Positions 36,765 through 46,249 of a stretch of 64,000 bases of DNA are shown one piece after another. Under the pieces are notes generated by a model that saw nothing but the letters and a program-made list of their open reading frames with translations, was not told the DNA's origin and did no database searches. How positions within the stretch are numbered: position 1 is the stretch's first letter; each line of letters begins with the position of its first letter. This DNA is from Acidobacteria bacterium OLB17 (GTDB lineage: Bacteria > Acidobacteriota > Blastocatellia > Pyrinomonadales > Pyrinomonadaceae), in assembly GCA_001567505.1 (NCBI GenBank), contig LLEU01000020.1:62001-126000 (forward strand), given 5' to 3'. The position numbers and the translations under genes are program-made.

Positions 36765-39284
36765 ATGAGCATATTCCTTGACCAATCCACAGGCAACATT
36801 AACGACCAAGATCAGACGAGCGGTACTGCGAGCGCCGCAAGGCCCGCGCGCCGATTTGAACCACTTGGGTTGAACGCACAAAAGGTCGTTGCGAAACGAT
36901 ATTCGCTAAGGAATGAGAACGGAGAACCGATCGAGACCTGGGAAGACATCGTGCGCCGTGTTGTCGGCCACGTTTCCAAGGCCGAGAAGAATCCGGGCGA
37001 GCAGCACTGGTTCTACAACGAGATGTCCGCGGTTATGCTGGCACGCGAGTTCATTCCGAACACGCCGTGCCTCGTTAATGCAGGTAAGCCAAAGGGTCAG
37101 TTGGCCGCTTGTTTTGTACTGAAGGTCCCCGATTCGATCGAAGGGATCATGGAGCACGCCCGTGATGTCGCGATCATTCACCAGACGGGCGGCGGCACAG
37201 GAATGACCTATGAGTTCCTCCGGCCCGCAGGCGCGATGGTCAATTCCACTCGCGGCGTGGCTTCCGGCCCGGTCAGCTTTATGAACATCGTCAATCAGAC
37301 GACCGAGGTCGTAAAACAGGGCGGCGTTCGTCGCGGTGCGAATATGGGCATACTTGCCGTCGCACATCCGGACATTCTGCGCTTTATTCACGCAAAGAAC
37401 GACCAGACGAGCCTGACGAATTTCAACATCTCGGTGACCGTGACCGATCTCTTTATGGATGCCGTCGATAGCGGCACGTGGTTCCAGACCGAGTTTGACG
37501 GTGAACCTTGGACGCAGGCTGTTCACGATCCCGTGACCGGCGGCGATTACGCTGTCTATCGACGGCCCGACGGCACGCCCGTAAGCTTTGCGGACAAACT
37601 TGCTTTTGAGACCGCCGACCTGACCGACTGCGTGATCGAAGAGCCTCCGATGCCGGGAATGGTATTCGCTCCCGATGTTTGGAATCGCATCATCGCTGCC
37701 GCCCACAAATACGCGGAGCCCGGGATCATCTTCATCGACGAGGTCAATCGGCACAATCACCTAAAGGCCTCGATGGGGCCGATCTACGCCTGCAATCCGT
37801 GCGGAGAGCAGCAGCTCCATTTCAATAACTCGTGCAACTTGGGTTCGATCGACGTTGCGAAATTCTACAAGCCGCTCGATGATGGCGGCGGCTATGTCGA
37901 TTGGGAAGCATTGGCCCGCGTTACTCATATTTGCACACGTTTCCTCGACAATGTTGTCGATGCCGGGCATTTTCCGCTGCCTGCGATCGACGATGTCGTG
38001 AAGCGCACACGGCCTGTCGGACTCGGCATAATGGGCTTTGCCGACCTTTGCCTGCGCCTCGGCGTAACTTACGGGTCAGAGGCATCAATGAACCTGATGG
38101 AGCAAGTGATGGGCTTTGTCCGTCGTGAATCGTGGCTTGCAAGCCTCGAGCTCGGACGCACAAAGGGTACATTCCCTGAGTTCGAGGCAAATCGCGAAGC
38201 CTATGAGAAGTTCATTTATGAGGATGTAGGCATCTCGCGTGATATCCCGCTGACGCCGCGCAACTACGAGGTCACCACCATCGCTCCTACCGGAACGATC
38301 TCGCTTGTTGCAGAAACCTCGTCGGGCATTGAGCCGAACTTCTCGTGGGCATATGTTCGACGGGACACGCTGGGGACACGGACTTACGTTCACTCTCCGG
38401 CAGCGGAGGCACTCGGCCTTCGTGTTGACCAGACGGACCAGGCTTCGATCGAAGCTGCAGCGGAATATGTCGTCGCGCACGAATCCGAGCTCCCTCCTCA
38501 CTTCATCTCGGCGATGAACATCAGCTCCGAGCAGCATGTTCGCGTACTCGCGGCCGCCCAGAAGCATGTCGATAACGCGATCTCGAAGACGTGTAACGGC
38601 TCACGTGACGACACGGTCGAATCTGTCGATGAACTGTATCACCTCGCACGGAAGCTTGGGTGCAAGGCCGTCAGCTACTACCGCGATGGCAGCCGCGAAG
38701 GCCAGGTCTTGAACGCAATGGCCGCGCAGCCGGAAGCCCAGACAGCGGCTGACAGTGAGGCCGCGGATGAATTCGCCGCGGCGAAGGAAACGGCGTCCAA
38801 CATTCACACCAATGCCCGCATCGACCGTCCGCGTGAGCTGCAGGGCTCAACCTGGCGGATCCCGTTCGAGGGACAGAATCTGTACGTTACGGTCAATCAT
38901 GATGGCGCGCGTATCCTTGAAGTGTTCGTCGCCGGCCCGATCTCGCCGGGCGTCGGACTGCTTGCCTCGAAAATGCTGCGCGGCGGCTTCGATGTGAACG
39001 AGGTCTCAAGCAGCCTCAATAAGGTGATCGCGACACACGCGGTTTGGTTCAATGAACGCCTCTTGACGTCGCCCGAACAAGCCGTCGCCGAATGTTTGCT
39101 ATTGGTCGATCGACGCCTTCGCAATATGCCCGAATCGGAACGTGCAATGGGGAAAGCACAGGCTCTTGAGGCGTCGCCCTCGATGTCGACGATGATCTCA
39201 AAATGCCCGGAATGCGGCGGCCAACTCGAGCACGTCTCCGGCTGTGACGCCTGCCGCGACTGCGGCTATTCGAAATGTAAGTAG
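36765..39284 (+). CDS. nrdJ: Adenosylcobalamin-dependent (class II) ribonucleotide reductase
   Basis: The 839-residue enzyme reduces ribonucleotides to deoxyribonucleotides using a B12-derived radical. It shows the RNR barrel core: [14 protein letters not shown], the active-site loop NPCGEQQL with the catalytic Cys, and APTGTISL with the phosphate-binding region. A TSCPD domain follows (about 690-800), and the C-terminus has a zinc-ribbon-like tail with CPECGG and [12 protein letters not shown], which also supplies the shuttle cysteines. A promoter, an NrdR-like box and a terminator frame it as a single-gene unit. No cobalamin riboswitch sequence was found in its leader. Confidence 0.95.
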   Translation: MSIFLDQSTGNINDQDQTSGTASAARPARRFEPLGLNAQKVVAKRYSLRNENGEPIETWEDIVRRVVGHVSKAEKNPGEQHWFYNEMSAVMLAREFIPNTPCLVNAGKPKGQLAACFVLKVPDSIEGIMEHARDVAIIHQTGGGTGMTYEFLRPAGAMVNSTRGVASGPVSFMNIVNQTTEVVKQGGVRRGANMGILAVAHPDILRFIHAKNDQTSLTNFNISVTVTDLFMDAVDSGTWFQTEFDGEPWTQAVHDPVTGGDYAVYRRPDGTPVSFADKLAFETADLTDCVIEEPPMPGMVFAPDVWNRIIAAAHKYAEPGIIFIDEVNRHNHLKASMGPIYACNPCGEQQLHFNNSCNLGSIDVAKFYKPLDDGGGYVDWEALARVTHICTRFLDNVVDAGHFPLPAIDDVVKRTRPVGLGIMGFADLCLRLGVTYGSEASMNLMEQVMGFVRRESWLASLELGRTKGTFPEFEANREAYEKFIYEDVGISRDIPLTPRNYEVTTIAPTGTISLVAETSSGIEPNFSWAYVRRDTLGTRTYVHSPAAEALGLRVDQTDQASIEAAAEYVVAHESELPPHFISAMNISSEQHVRVLAAAQKHVDNAISKTCNGSRDDTVESVDELYHLARKLGCKAVSYYRDGSREGQVLNAMAAQPEAQTAADSEAADEFAAAKETASNIHTNARIDRPRELQGSTWRIPFEGQNLYVTVNHDGARILEVFVAGPISPGVGLLASKMLRGGFDVNEVSSSLNKVIATHAVWFNERLLTSPEQAVAECLLLVDRRLRNMPESERAMGKAQALEASPSMSTMISKCPECGGQLEHVSGCDACRDCGYSKCK

Positions 39285-39305
39285 GTTTTTCTTTCCTTCC
39301 TTGGC

Positions 39306-39336
39306 GCCCCGCATCGTTTCGGTGCGGGGCTTTTTT
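39306..39336 (+). terminator. Intrinsic terminator after nrdJ
   Basis: An eight-pair GC-rich stem (39306-39313 with 39323-39330, nine-base loop) is followed by six T residues (39331-39336). It lies 21 bases after the stop codon. Confidence 0.85.
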
Positions 39337-39451
39337 GTCCCGCTGTAGAGCCCGAAGATCAAGGGTATCACCGTGATTTGTCCCGCCCTTCCGTAACTCC
39401 TATAATCTAACTTGTCCGTAAAAAAACATCTCGCACTTTCAAGGAGGGCCA

Positions 39452-40858
39452 ATGCGTCTCTGGGTATTTTCATTCTTCTTTTTCGTGTTATTTTTCGTTG
39501 GGTCGGCATCGTTTGCTAATGCCGATTATGTTTATTCGGTCGTTGATGCGACCGGTGGAAATATGGTCTTTGGATTCTCCGTGAACCCGACGACCGGCGA
39601 ACTCACGCTGCTCGACGGCTTCCCGATAGCGACGGGTTTCAACGGCGGCGGGAATACGAATCTCGAACACATCACGTTCGATCCGGTGAACAAATTCCTG
39701 TTCGTCGCAAACCGCGGCTCATCGAACATCTCGGTCTATTCGGTCGATCAATCCACCGGCGCATTATCGATCGCCCCGTTCTCACCGATCTCGTCCGTGG
39801 CGAATCAACGCACGCTGAAGGTGCATCCGTCCGGGTCGCCGCTTATCGTCGGCGCAGATTCATTTGCAAGCTTTGTGATCACACCGACGTCGGCAACGCC
39901 CGCACCGGGAAGTCCATATTCCCTGCCGACCGGCGTCAGCCCTGCGGCGTCGGCAATGTCGCCTGACGGAACATACTACTACGCCGGCGGGAATAGCGGC
40001 AGCTTCTTCGCAGGCTATTCGATCAACGCCGTGACCGGCGAAATGACCGAACTCGCGGGCAATCCATTCGATTCCGGAGCGGGCAATCCCGTCCCTGTTG
40101 ATGTTGACGCGACCGGACGACTTTGGGTCTTCGGCTCGCGCCAAGCGGTCGCCCGCGTGTACACACTTTCGTCCGGAGTTCCGACTGCCGTCACCGGAAG
40201 CCCGTTCCCTTACGGCGATACCGGATTTGCCTCGGTCGGAAAACTTCATCCGAACGGCAACTTTCTGATCCTGCCGAATCGTACACGTGGTTACGTCGTA
40301 TCAGCAGCAATCAGCGGCACCGGAGCATCGACGACGATCTCAACTGTTGCGGGCTCTCCGTTCTCAACATCGGGCTCGACCTCGCTCGCCCTTGCCTACA
40401 ATACTGCGGGCACGTTCCTTTACGTCGTGAATGGCGGCTCGCGAAATTTCACGAAGTTTGCTGTCGATCCGTTGACGGGAGTGCTTTCCTCGGCAACCGT
40501 CCAGCCGCAGAACACCATGGGCACGGCCGGATCGAATTCAGGTATTGTTTACGTTCCCTCGGCCGCTTCATCGCTTCCGGTGTCGATCGGCGGCCGCGTT
40601 CTAAAGGCTAACGGAACTGCGGTTCCGATGGCACAAGTATCGATCGAAGGCCCTGACGGCTTTGCGTTCACGACGTTCACGAATCCATTCGGCCACTACC
40701 TGTTCGAGAATGTCCTTTCGAATCGGGCTTATACTATCCGTGTGCAGTCGAAGCTCGCACAGTTCGCTCCTGCCGCGATCACACCGACGGACAACGTTAC
40801 CGACTTCGACATTATCGAATCTACAACTCCGGTCCTTAACAACTCACGCTGGCGATAG
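39452..40858 (+). CDS. Secreted lactonase-like beta-propeller with carboxypeptidase-regulatory domain
   Basis: The 468-residue protein has a signal peptide (hydrophobic residues 4-20, cleavage after SFANA). Residues 25-375 hold seven-bladed propeller-like repeats (for example VNKFLFVANRGSSNISVYSVD), as in YncE and 6-phosphogluconolactonase-type proteins. Residues 380-460 form a carboxypeptidase regulatory-like beta sandwich (GGRVLKANGTAVPMAQVSIEG). An AGGAGGG sequence lies upstream of the ATG. It is probably an extracellular binding protein, and enzymatic lactonase activity is not implied. A shared terminator separates it from the heme peroxidase gene. Confidence 0.85.
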   Translation: MRLWVFSFFFFVLFFVGSASFANADYVYSVVDATGGNMVFGFSVNPTTGELTLLDGFPIATGFNGGGNTNLEHITFDPVNKFLFVANRGSSNISVYSVDQSTGALSIAPFSPISSVANQRTLKVHPSGSPLIVGADSFASFVITPTSATPAPGSPYSLPTGVSPAASAMSPDGTYYYAGGNSGSFFAGYSINAVTGEMTELAGNPFDSGAGNPVPVDVDATGRLWVFGSRQAVARVYTLSSGVPTAVTGSPFPYGDTGFASVGKLHPNGNFLILPNRTRGYVVSAAISGTGASTTISTVAGSPFSTSGSTSLALAYNTAGTFLYVVNGGSRNFTKFAVDPLTGVLSSATVQPQNTMGTAGSNSGIVYVPSAASSLPVSIGGRVLKANGTAVPMAQVSIEGPDGFAFTTFTNPFGHYLFENVLSNRAYTIRVQSKLAQFAPAAITPTDNVTDFDIIESTTPVLNNSRWR

Positions 40859-40890
40859 TCGATCTGGCAGTTAGAGTTACAACCAAAAAA

Positions 40891-40914
40891 GGCGGCCGAG
40901 AGGCCGCCTTTTTT
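40891..40914. terminator. Bidirectional intrinsic terminator
   Basis: GGCGGCC (40891-40897) pairs with GGCCGCC (40902-40908) around GAGA. Six A residues precede it and six T residues follow, so it can end both the propeller gene from the left and the heme peroxidase gene from the right. Confidence 0.85.
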
Positions 40915-40948
40915 GATCGGTGTCGTTGATCGGCTCGCGTGCGGTTGG

Positions 40949-43761
40949 TCAGTTCACATAAGCGCTCGGTGCGGGGACGTCGCCTGCGAGGCCGAACGGT
41001 ATGACAGAGAATCCTGCACTTGTGCCGAGTACGTAGAACAGGCCTTGGGCGTCCGGGCGAAAGACCGCAAGGTCTGTCTTGCCGTCGCCGTCATAGTCGC
41101 CTGCTGCGGGGATATCGGTCGAGAGGCCGAACGGTGCTCCGTATGCCGTCTCGTTCTCGCTCCTGAGCACGTACCAGAAGCCCGTCGAAGGCCGATACAC
41201 GGCGATGTCCGTCTTGCCGTCGCCCGTATAGTCCGCAGGGACGACCTTGTCGCCCGCAGCTCCGAACTGTGCCGCCCAGAACGCTCCGTTCGATGAGTTG
41301 TACCGATACCAGACGCCTGTCGAAGGCCGATACACGGCGATGTCCGTCTTGCCGTCGCCGTCGAAGTCACCCGAGGTCGGCCTGTCCTCTGCAAGCCCGA
41401 AGGAGACCGCCGTAAAGCCTTCCGTAGAACGCTGTATGTAGAACGTTCCCTGTGCTCCGGGACGATACACGGCAAGGTCCGCCTTTCCGTCACCGTCGAA
41501 ATCTCCCGGCGTTGGGATGTCCGTCGCGATGCCGAAAGGCGCGACCGTCAGTGTAAGATCCTCGCTGCGGAGTATGTACCAGGTTCCCGTCGAAGGCCGA
41601 TAGATCGCAACGTCCGTCTTCCCGTCTCCCGTGTAGTCAGCAGGTGCAAGCTTGTCGCCCGCCGCTCCGAACTGATACGCCGTGAACCCCGCCGTCGATC
41701 TCTGCAGATACCAAACATTGTTCGACGGCCGATACACACTCGCATCAGTCTTCCCATCACCATCAAAATCGAACATCGCCCCACCCGCTGAGTCCGGTGA
41801 GAACACCTTGAAGGAGAAGAGTTTGCTTGCCGAGAAGCCGTTCGTCGCTCCGGCATCAACGACATACCAGCGTCCATAGAGCGTACGCCCGACGAGATTC
41901 GGGTCGTTCGGGATCGGAAAGACCGTCGAGCCAACACCTGCACCCGAGCCGGACCCGGCCAACGCGATCGAGCGATGTAGGAACGAACCTGTCGCGGGGA
42001 TCGACGTTCCAACTCCAGGATCGGCGGAATCGATCACGAGGTACGCCTGCGCGCCTCCGAGTCCTTTTGAAACTCCGACCGTGAAGGTCTGATTGCCGAT
42101 CAAGCCCGGCGAATTCACGGCCACTTCAGGCGCGATGCCGCCCGAACCTTCGCGGCCGATCCCCGTGATCTGCGGAAAACGATCTGATTCCGTGAAGAGG
42201 TGCGGCCGGTCGAATGGCGGAAGCTCGTTGCGAACGCGCTCGTCGGTCAACGGGCGCTTCAAGAATGCCGCGAGATCGGCCTTTTCTTTATTCGTAAGAT
42301 CGAGCGGATGGATCTGCTCGTGGTCGATATTCGGAGCGTCGAAGTCACCTCCGCGTTGGTAAAAATCGATGACATCCTCGATCGAACGCAGCCTTCCGTT
42401 GTGCATATATGGGAAGCGTAATTCCACGTTGCGAAGGCTCGGCGTCTTGAACGCGCTTCGGTCGATCTCCTGGCCGGTCACAGCGAATCTGCCGGGGTCT
42501 TCCATTTGCGGCCGGACGCCTATATTGTGAAACGTCTGATCCGAGAGAAGCGAACTCAAATGGCAGGCCGCGCAATTATTCATCTCGAAGATCTGCTGGC
42601 CGTGTGATTCATTCGCCGTCAGGGGTTCTATCCCGACGACGGCTTTATCGAGTGGCGTCTGATCTGAGAACAAAGTACGCTCGTGCGTGCCGATCGCCAT
42701 CGCGATCCGTGCCGGAGTTACGTCGGGCGAGCCGAATGCCTCCTGAAAAAGCTCAGGATAACTGCGGCCGCCGATCCAGGTTTTCAGCCCGACCGGGATA
42801 TCGGTCGCAAGCGCTAGCGGCCTTGATAGCTGCACGCGCAGGGCAACCTGCGTCCAATCTCGCCCGGCGTGCCCCATTTCGGCAGTCGAGACCGGCGGGC
42901 CAAGGGCCTGACTTTCGAGCGATGCGACGAGCGGAATGATGACCTCGTTCGTGATCGGATCACGAAACTCGTTGCTTGCCCGGCCGTCCCAGAAGATCCC
43001 TTGCGGCGCATACGCAGCGTTAAGATACGAAGGCGATTTGCGATTTGTGACCTGCTCGCGAAACCCGAAGATCGGATCGAACGTGTACGTTGCATCGGCA
43101 TTATTTCGGATCACGCCGGGCGAGCCGAAAATGTCATCCGGCGTGCCGAAGGTGTTATCGGGCCCCGGGTTTCTTGAACGGTTGTCGTTCACGTCCGTCC
43201 GCGGGTCGGAGCCGCCCGTCGCGGGCCGATGACAAGTTCCGCAAGCGACGGTCTTCGTTGACGAAAGTTGTTCGTCCCAAAAGAGGGCCTTACCGAGATA
43301 TGCCTTTGCCGCCGTGATAGGATTTTCGGGCGATTCAATAGGCGGTTCGAGCGGCGGGAAGGTGCTGCCCGGGAAGTTCCCATTCGCACGAGTTCCTTGA
43401 TCGGGAGCACCGAAAAGGCTTTGTCCCGAACTATTCTCAGCGCGAACCCAGTAATAATAGGTCTGGCCGACGAGCGCCGTCGTGTCAAAGAATAGATTCG
43501 CCTGTGTGGTACCAACGTCTGTTGCGGTCGAAGAATCGTTGATCGTATTCCTATAGATCCTGTAAAGCGTTGCTCCGCGTATCGCATCCCAACGCAGGCC
43601 GACCTTCGTTATATACCAATTATCGCTAGCGTTAACGCCGGTCGCGCCGCCGGAACCTCGCCAACAAGGCCTTTTGCAGCCGAACGGCCCGGCGCAACGA
43701 CATAAGCAGAAATGCCAAAAATGATGAACAACAATATCGAACAGGCCTTGAGACGCGTCAT
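40949..43761 (-). CDS. Di-heme cytochrome c peroxidase with Fn3 and FG-GAP repeats (frameshift near its signal peptide)
   Basis: The frame is open from about 43650 to the stop at 40949. It encodes, in order: a fibronectin type III domain (ending TYYYWVRAENSSG), a CCP/MauG-type peroxidase with heme motifs CGTCH and CAACH, and six FG-GAP repeats of 45 residues. The only start codon in that frame is a GTG at 43192, inside the peroxidase just after CGTCH, so it cannot be the true start. In the next frame an ATG at 43761 opens a signal peptide (MTRLKACSILLFIIFGISAY). One missing base near 43641-43652 joins the two, giving about 936 residues. The product would be an exported heme protein that reduces peroxide or modifies a partner; the FG-GAP part probably binds calcium. 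Confidence 0.8.
40952..41773 (-). repeat. Six FG-GAP/VCBS repeats, 135 bp period, arranged as a duplicated triplet
   Basis: Six units of 45 residues carry D-x-D/T-G-D-G-K-x-D followed by YRP. Units 1-3 and 4-6 match as triplets: the second of each has DYTGDGKTD and a DIP ending, and the third has an AQG insert (PGAQG, PDAQG). At DNA level a 40-base block near 41188 recurs at 41323, exactly 135 bases away. A 405-base superperiod suggests duplication of a three-unit block. Confidence 0.85.
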
Positions 43762-43932
43762 CGAGCAGAACTCCAAAAAATGTATGATCCTATAAAGTCG
43801 GGGAGTCGCGGAGCGACTCCTCGAAATACTATCCTACTTTTGGATTTCCCTCAATTAGGAACAGCTTGGTCTTTGGCATCGATCGCGACCCTCGCCTTGC
43901 TCAATTCGAGCATTAAGCTACAATTTTCTCAG

Positions 43933-45558
43933 ATGAAAGATCGCATTCTGATCGCACTGGCATTCTTTATATGCATCGGCTCCGTGAGCTTTTCGGCTGC
44001 GGACGAGACCGTTCATGCTGACAGCTCTCTTTCCGCAACGGCGACGCCCACGCCATTGCGTCCGAGGGTCATTGTTACGGCACCTACACCAAACCCTGGC
44101 GCATCGCCGTCTTCTACGCCGACGAAGCCGGTGCAGACACTCGATACGCTGCGGGCGAAAATTCGCGATAGGGTGCTTTCAGCGAATGTTGCCCGCGGGC
44201 GCGTTGGGATCAAGATCGAGTCCCTGCGGACCGGAAAGGTCATATTCGAGAACGACGCAGAGAAATACTTCACGCCTGCCTCGAATATGAAGAATTTTAC
44301 CGTCGCGGCCGCGATCGAAAGGCTGGGGCCGAACTTTAGGTTCGAGACGAAGGCATTTGCTAACGCGATACCCGACAGCTCGGGCGTGATCGACGGCGAC
44401 CTTCGGATCCTCGGCGGCGGTGATATTTCGATCTCGACCGCGTTCTATGACGGCGATTACTACAAAGGCGTTGACGCTCTCGTCGATAAACTTCAGCAAG
44501 CGGGCGTTAAGAAGATCAACGGCGGGCTTGTCGGCGACGTCAGTTATTTTTCAGGCTGGGAGATCCCCGCGACATGGGAATGGGACGACCTTCAGTGGTA
44601 CTACGGAGCAGGTATCTCGGCCTTGCCTGTTAACGACAACGCCGTCGATCTGAAGGTTTCGCCGACGCGATCGGGCGAACCGTGCGATGTTCGGATCCTG
44701 CCTGTCCCGACGGCATTTGTCATCAACAATACCTGCACGACCGGCGGACGCGATTCGACGCTCTCGATCACAAAACGCCTCGACCGCAACATTCTGGATG
44801 TCGCCGGGCAGATGCCTGCCGGCGCGAAGCCCTGGGCAGGTTCGATCGCCGTGACCCAGCCGGCGAACGTCTTTCTCGCCCTTCTGAAAGAAAGGCTGAT
44901 CGCGAGAGGTATTGCGGTAAGCGGAGAAACTCGGCTTCTTCCCGCAAATGTGCCGGCGAACGGAAAACAAGTACTCGTCGCGACGCTCCAGTCTCCGCCA
45001 TTTTCGGTCATCGCCGCAAAGACGATGAAGCCGAGCCAGAATATGTACACAGAGACGATCCTCTGGACGCTCGGCGAAGAGAAACGGCGAAACGGCGGCA
45101 ATGGCACTTCGGGCGACAGCAGTGCCATCGGCCTCAGTGTCATCGCGGATTTTTTGGCCAAGGATGTCGGGATCCCGAAGGGCAGCGTCGTTCAGCACGA
45201 CGGCAGCGGAATGTCGCGGCATGACCTCGTGACGCCGTCGGCGGTGGCGGCGCTATATGTTTATATGGCGAACAAGAGTAAGAACGCTCAAGTTTGGCGG
45301 GACAGTCTTGCTGTCGGCGGCGTTGACGGAACCCTGAGGAGAAGGTTTGCAGGGACTGCCGTCTCCGGAAATTTCCGTGGCAAAACCGGGACTTTGGATC
45401 AGGTATCGGCGCTCTCGGGTTATGTAAAGACCGCGGCGAACGAAGAGATCGTCCTCTCGATCCTTGTGAACAACGTTCCTTTGCCCGCCGACAGGATCTC
45501 GCTGATTGACGATATCGTCATTGCTCTTGCAAATTTTGACGGGAAGGTTGACGAATAA
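43933..45558 (+). CDS. dacB: D-alanyl-D-alanine carboxypeptidase/endopeptidase (PBP4 type)
   Basis: From the ATG at 43933 the protein has 541 residues with a signal peptide (cleavage near SFSAA) and a Pro/Thr-rich linker. Its penicillin-binding motifs are present: SxxK in PASNMKNFTVAA, SxN-type DGSGMSR and KTG in FRGKTGTLDQV. It trims or cuts peptidoglycan peptides in the periplasm. The longer frame (to 43780) would bury the signal peptide 51 residues inside and is not used. Length agrees with class C PBP4 enzymes. Confidence 0.9.
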   Translation: MKDRILIALAFFICIGSVSFSAADETVHADSSLSATATPTPLRPRVIVTAPTPNPGASPSSTPTKPVQTLDTLRAKIRDRVLSANVARGRVGIKIESLRTGKVIFENDAEKYFTPASNMKNFTVAAAIERLGPNFRFETKAFANAIPDSSGVIDGDLRILGGGDISISTAFYDGDYYKGVDALVDKLQQAGVKKINGGLVGDVSYFSGWEIPATWEWDDLQWYYGAGISALPVNDNAVDLKVSPTRSGEPCDVRILPVPTAFVINNTCTTGGRDSTLSITKRLDRNILDVAGQMPAGAKPWAGSIAVTQPANVFLALLKERLIARGIAVSGETRLLPANVPANGKQVLVATLQSPPFSVIAAKTMKPSQNMYTETILWTLGEEKRRNGGNGTSGDSSAIGLSVIADFLAKDVGIPKGSVVQHDGSGMSRHDLVTPSAVAALYVYMANKSKNAQVWRDSLAVGGVDGTLRRRFAGTAVSGNFRGKTGTLDQVSALSGYVKTAANEEIVLSILVNNVPLPADRISLIDDIVIALANFDGKVDE

Positions 45559-45563
45559 ATGAA

Positions 45564-45602
45564 AGGGTCAAGACGCCGAAAGTTCGAGAGCGCCTTGACC
45601 CT
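45564..45602. terminator. Hairpin between convergent dacB and RRM genes
   Basis: AGGGTCAAG (45564-45572) pairs perfectly with CTTGACCCT (45594-45602), with further inner pairing (ACGC with GCGC-type bases). It lies six bases after the dacB stop codon and 31 before the end of the RRM gene. The T runs on both sides are weak, so it may be a bidirectional terminator or an mRNA 3' stabiliser. Confidence 0.5.
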
Positions 45603-45633
45603 GTCTTAAGTTGTGTTTCCAAGCGGTTCCGGA

Positions 45634-45939
45634 CTACCAGCGGTTTCCGCGGTCCCTGCCGCCGCCATAACCACCGCCGCGAGGACGATCTTCACGAGGA
45701 CGAGCCTCGTTGACCACCATATTCCGCCCGTCGTATTCCTGCCCATTGAATTGGGAGATCGCCGCCGCAGCCGCATCATCCGAGCCCATTTCAACGAACC
45801 CAAAACCCCGCGAACGGCCGGTCTCACGATCGAAAACGACATTTGCCGATTCGACGGCCCCGGCTGTTGCGAAGTGTTCCTGCAGATCCTCGCTTGTCAC
45901 GCGAAATGACAAGTTCCCGACATAAAGTTTTGTTCCCAT
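45634..45939 (-). CDS. RNA-binding protein with one RRM domain
   Basis: The 101-residue protein has the two RNA-recognition signatures: RNP2 LYVGNL (residues 5-10) and RNP1 RGFGFVEM (about 44-51). It is followed by a Gly/Arg-rich tail (RGGGYGGGRDRG). Such small RRM proteins bind single-stranded RNA, and in several bacteria they respond to cold. The upstream gap (45940-46249) shows no recognised regulatory element. Confidence 0.92.
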   Translation of the reverse strand: MGTKLYVGNLSFRVTSEDLQEHFATAGAVESANVVFDRETGRSRGFGFVEMGSDDAAAAAISQFNGQEYDGRNMVVNEARPREDRPRGGGYGGGRDRGNRW

Positions 45940-46249
45940 GAGTTAACGATTTAATTAGAGATGAGTTGAAGCACAACGGCAGGCAGGCCGCCAAAAGAAG
46001 CGCGAAATGCTGTTCAGTCGGTCTTAGTCCTTGTGCGGTGCGTGGTTCCTGCTCAAAAAAAGATTGGTAGCTCCAAAAAGAATGCAATTGACTGACTCTC
46101 AAGACCGAACCGAAAAAGCACCGCGCTTTCCTTGGCGGGACGGACGTATCAACGCGATATCAAGCGAGAGCAAACACAAGGAAGTATGAACTTTTTCCCG
46201 GCATTTGGCAAGCATGTTTTTTCACGTTAAACAGGAATGGGAATATGCC
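45940..46249. other. Intergenic region between RRM gene and mpl
   Basis: These 310 bases form the leader of the RRM gene and the trailer of mpl, both on the minus strand. I see scattered A and T runs but no clear promoter, terminator or gene. Frames here are shadows. Confidence 0.4.

Noticed and set aside
36906-37760. 284-residue minus-strand frame inside nrdJ
   Set aside because: It lies wholly within a well-conserved ribonucleotide reductase gene and has no start context or motif.
41180-41370. CRISPR-like direct repeats
   Set aside because: The near-identical 40-base blocks 135 bases apart are in frame and encode FG-GAP units of a protein.
43189-43587. 132-residue minus-strand frame upstream of the peroxidase frame
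   Set aside because: A basic, motif-free shadow; the neighbouring frame on the same strand encodes the Fn3 domain and the first heme motif.
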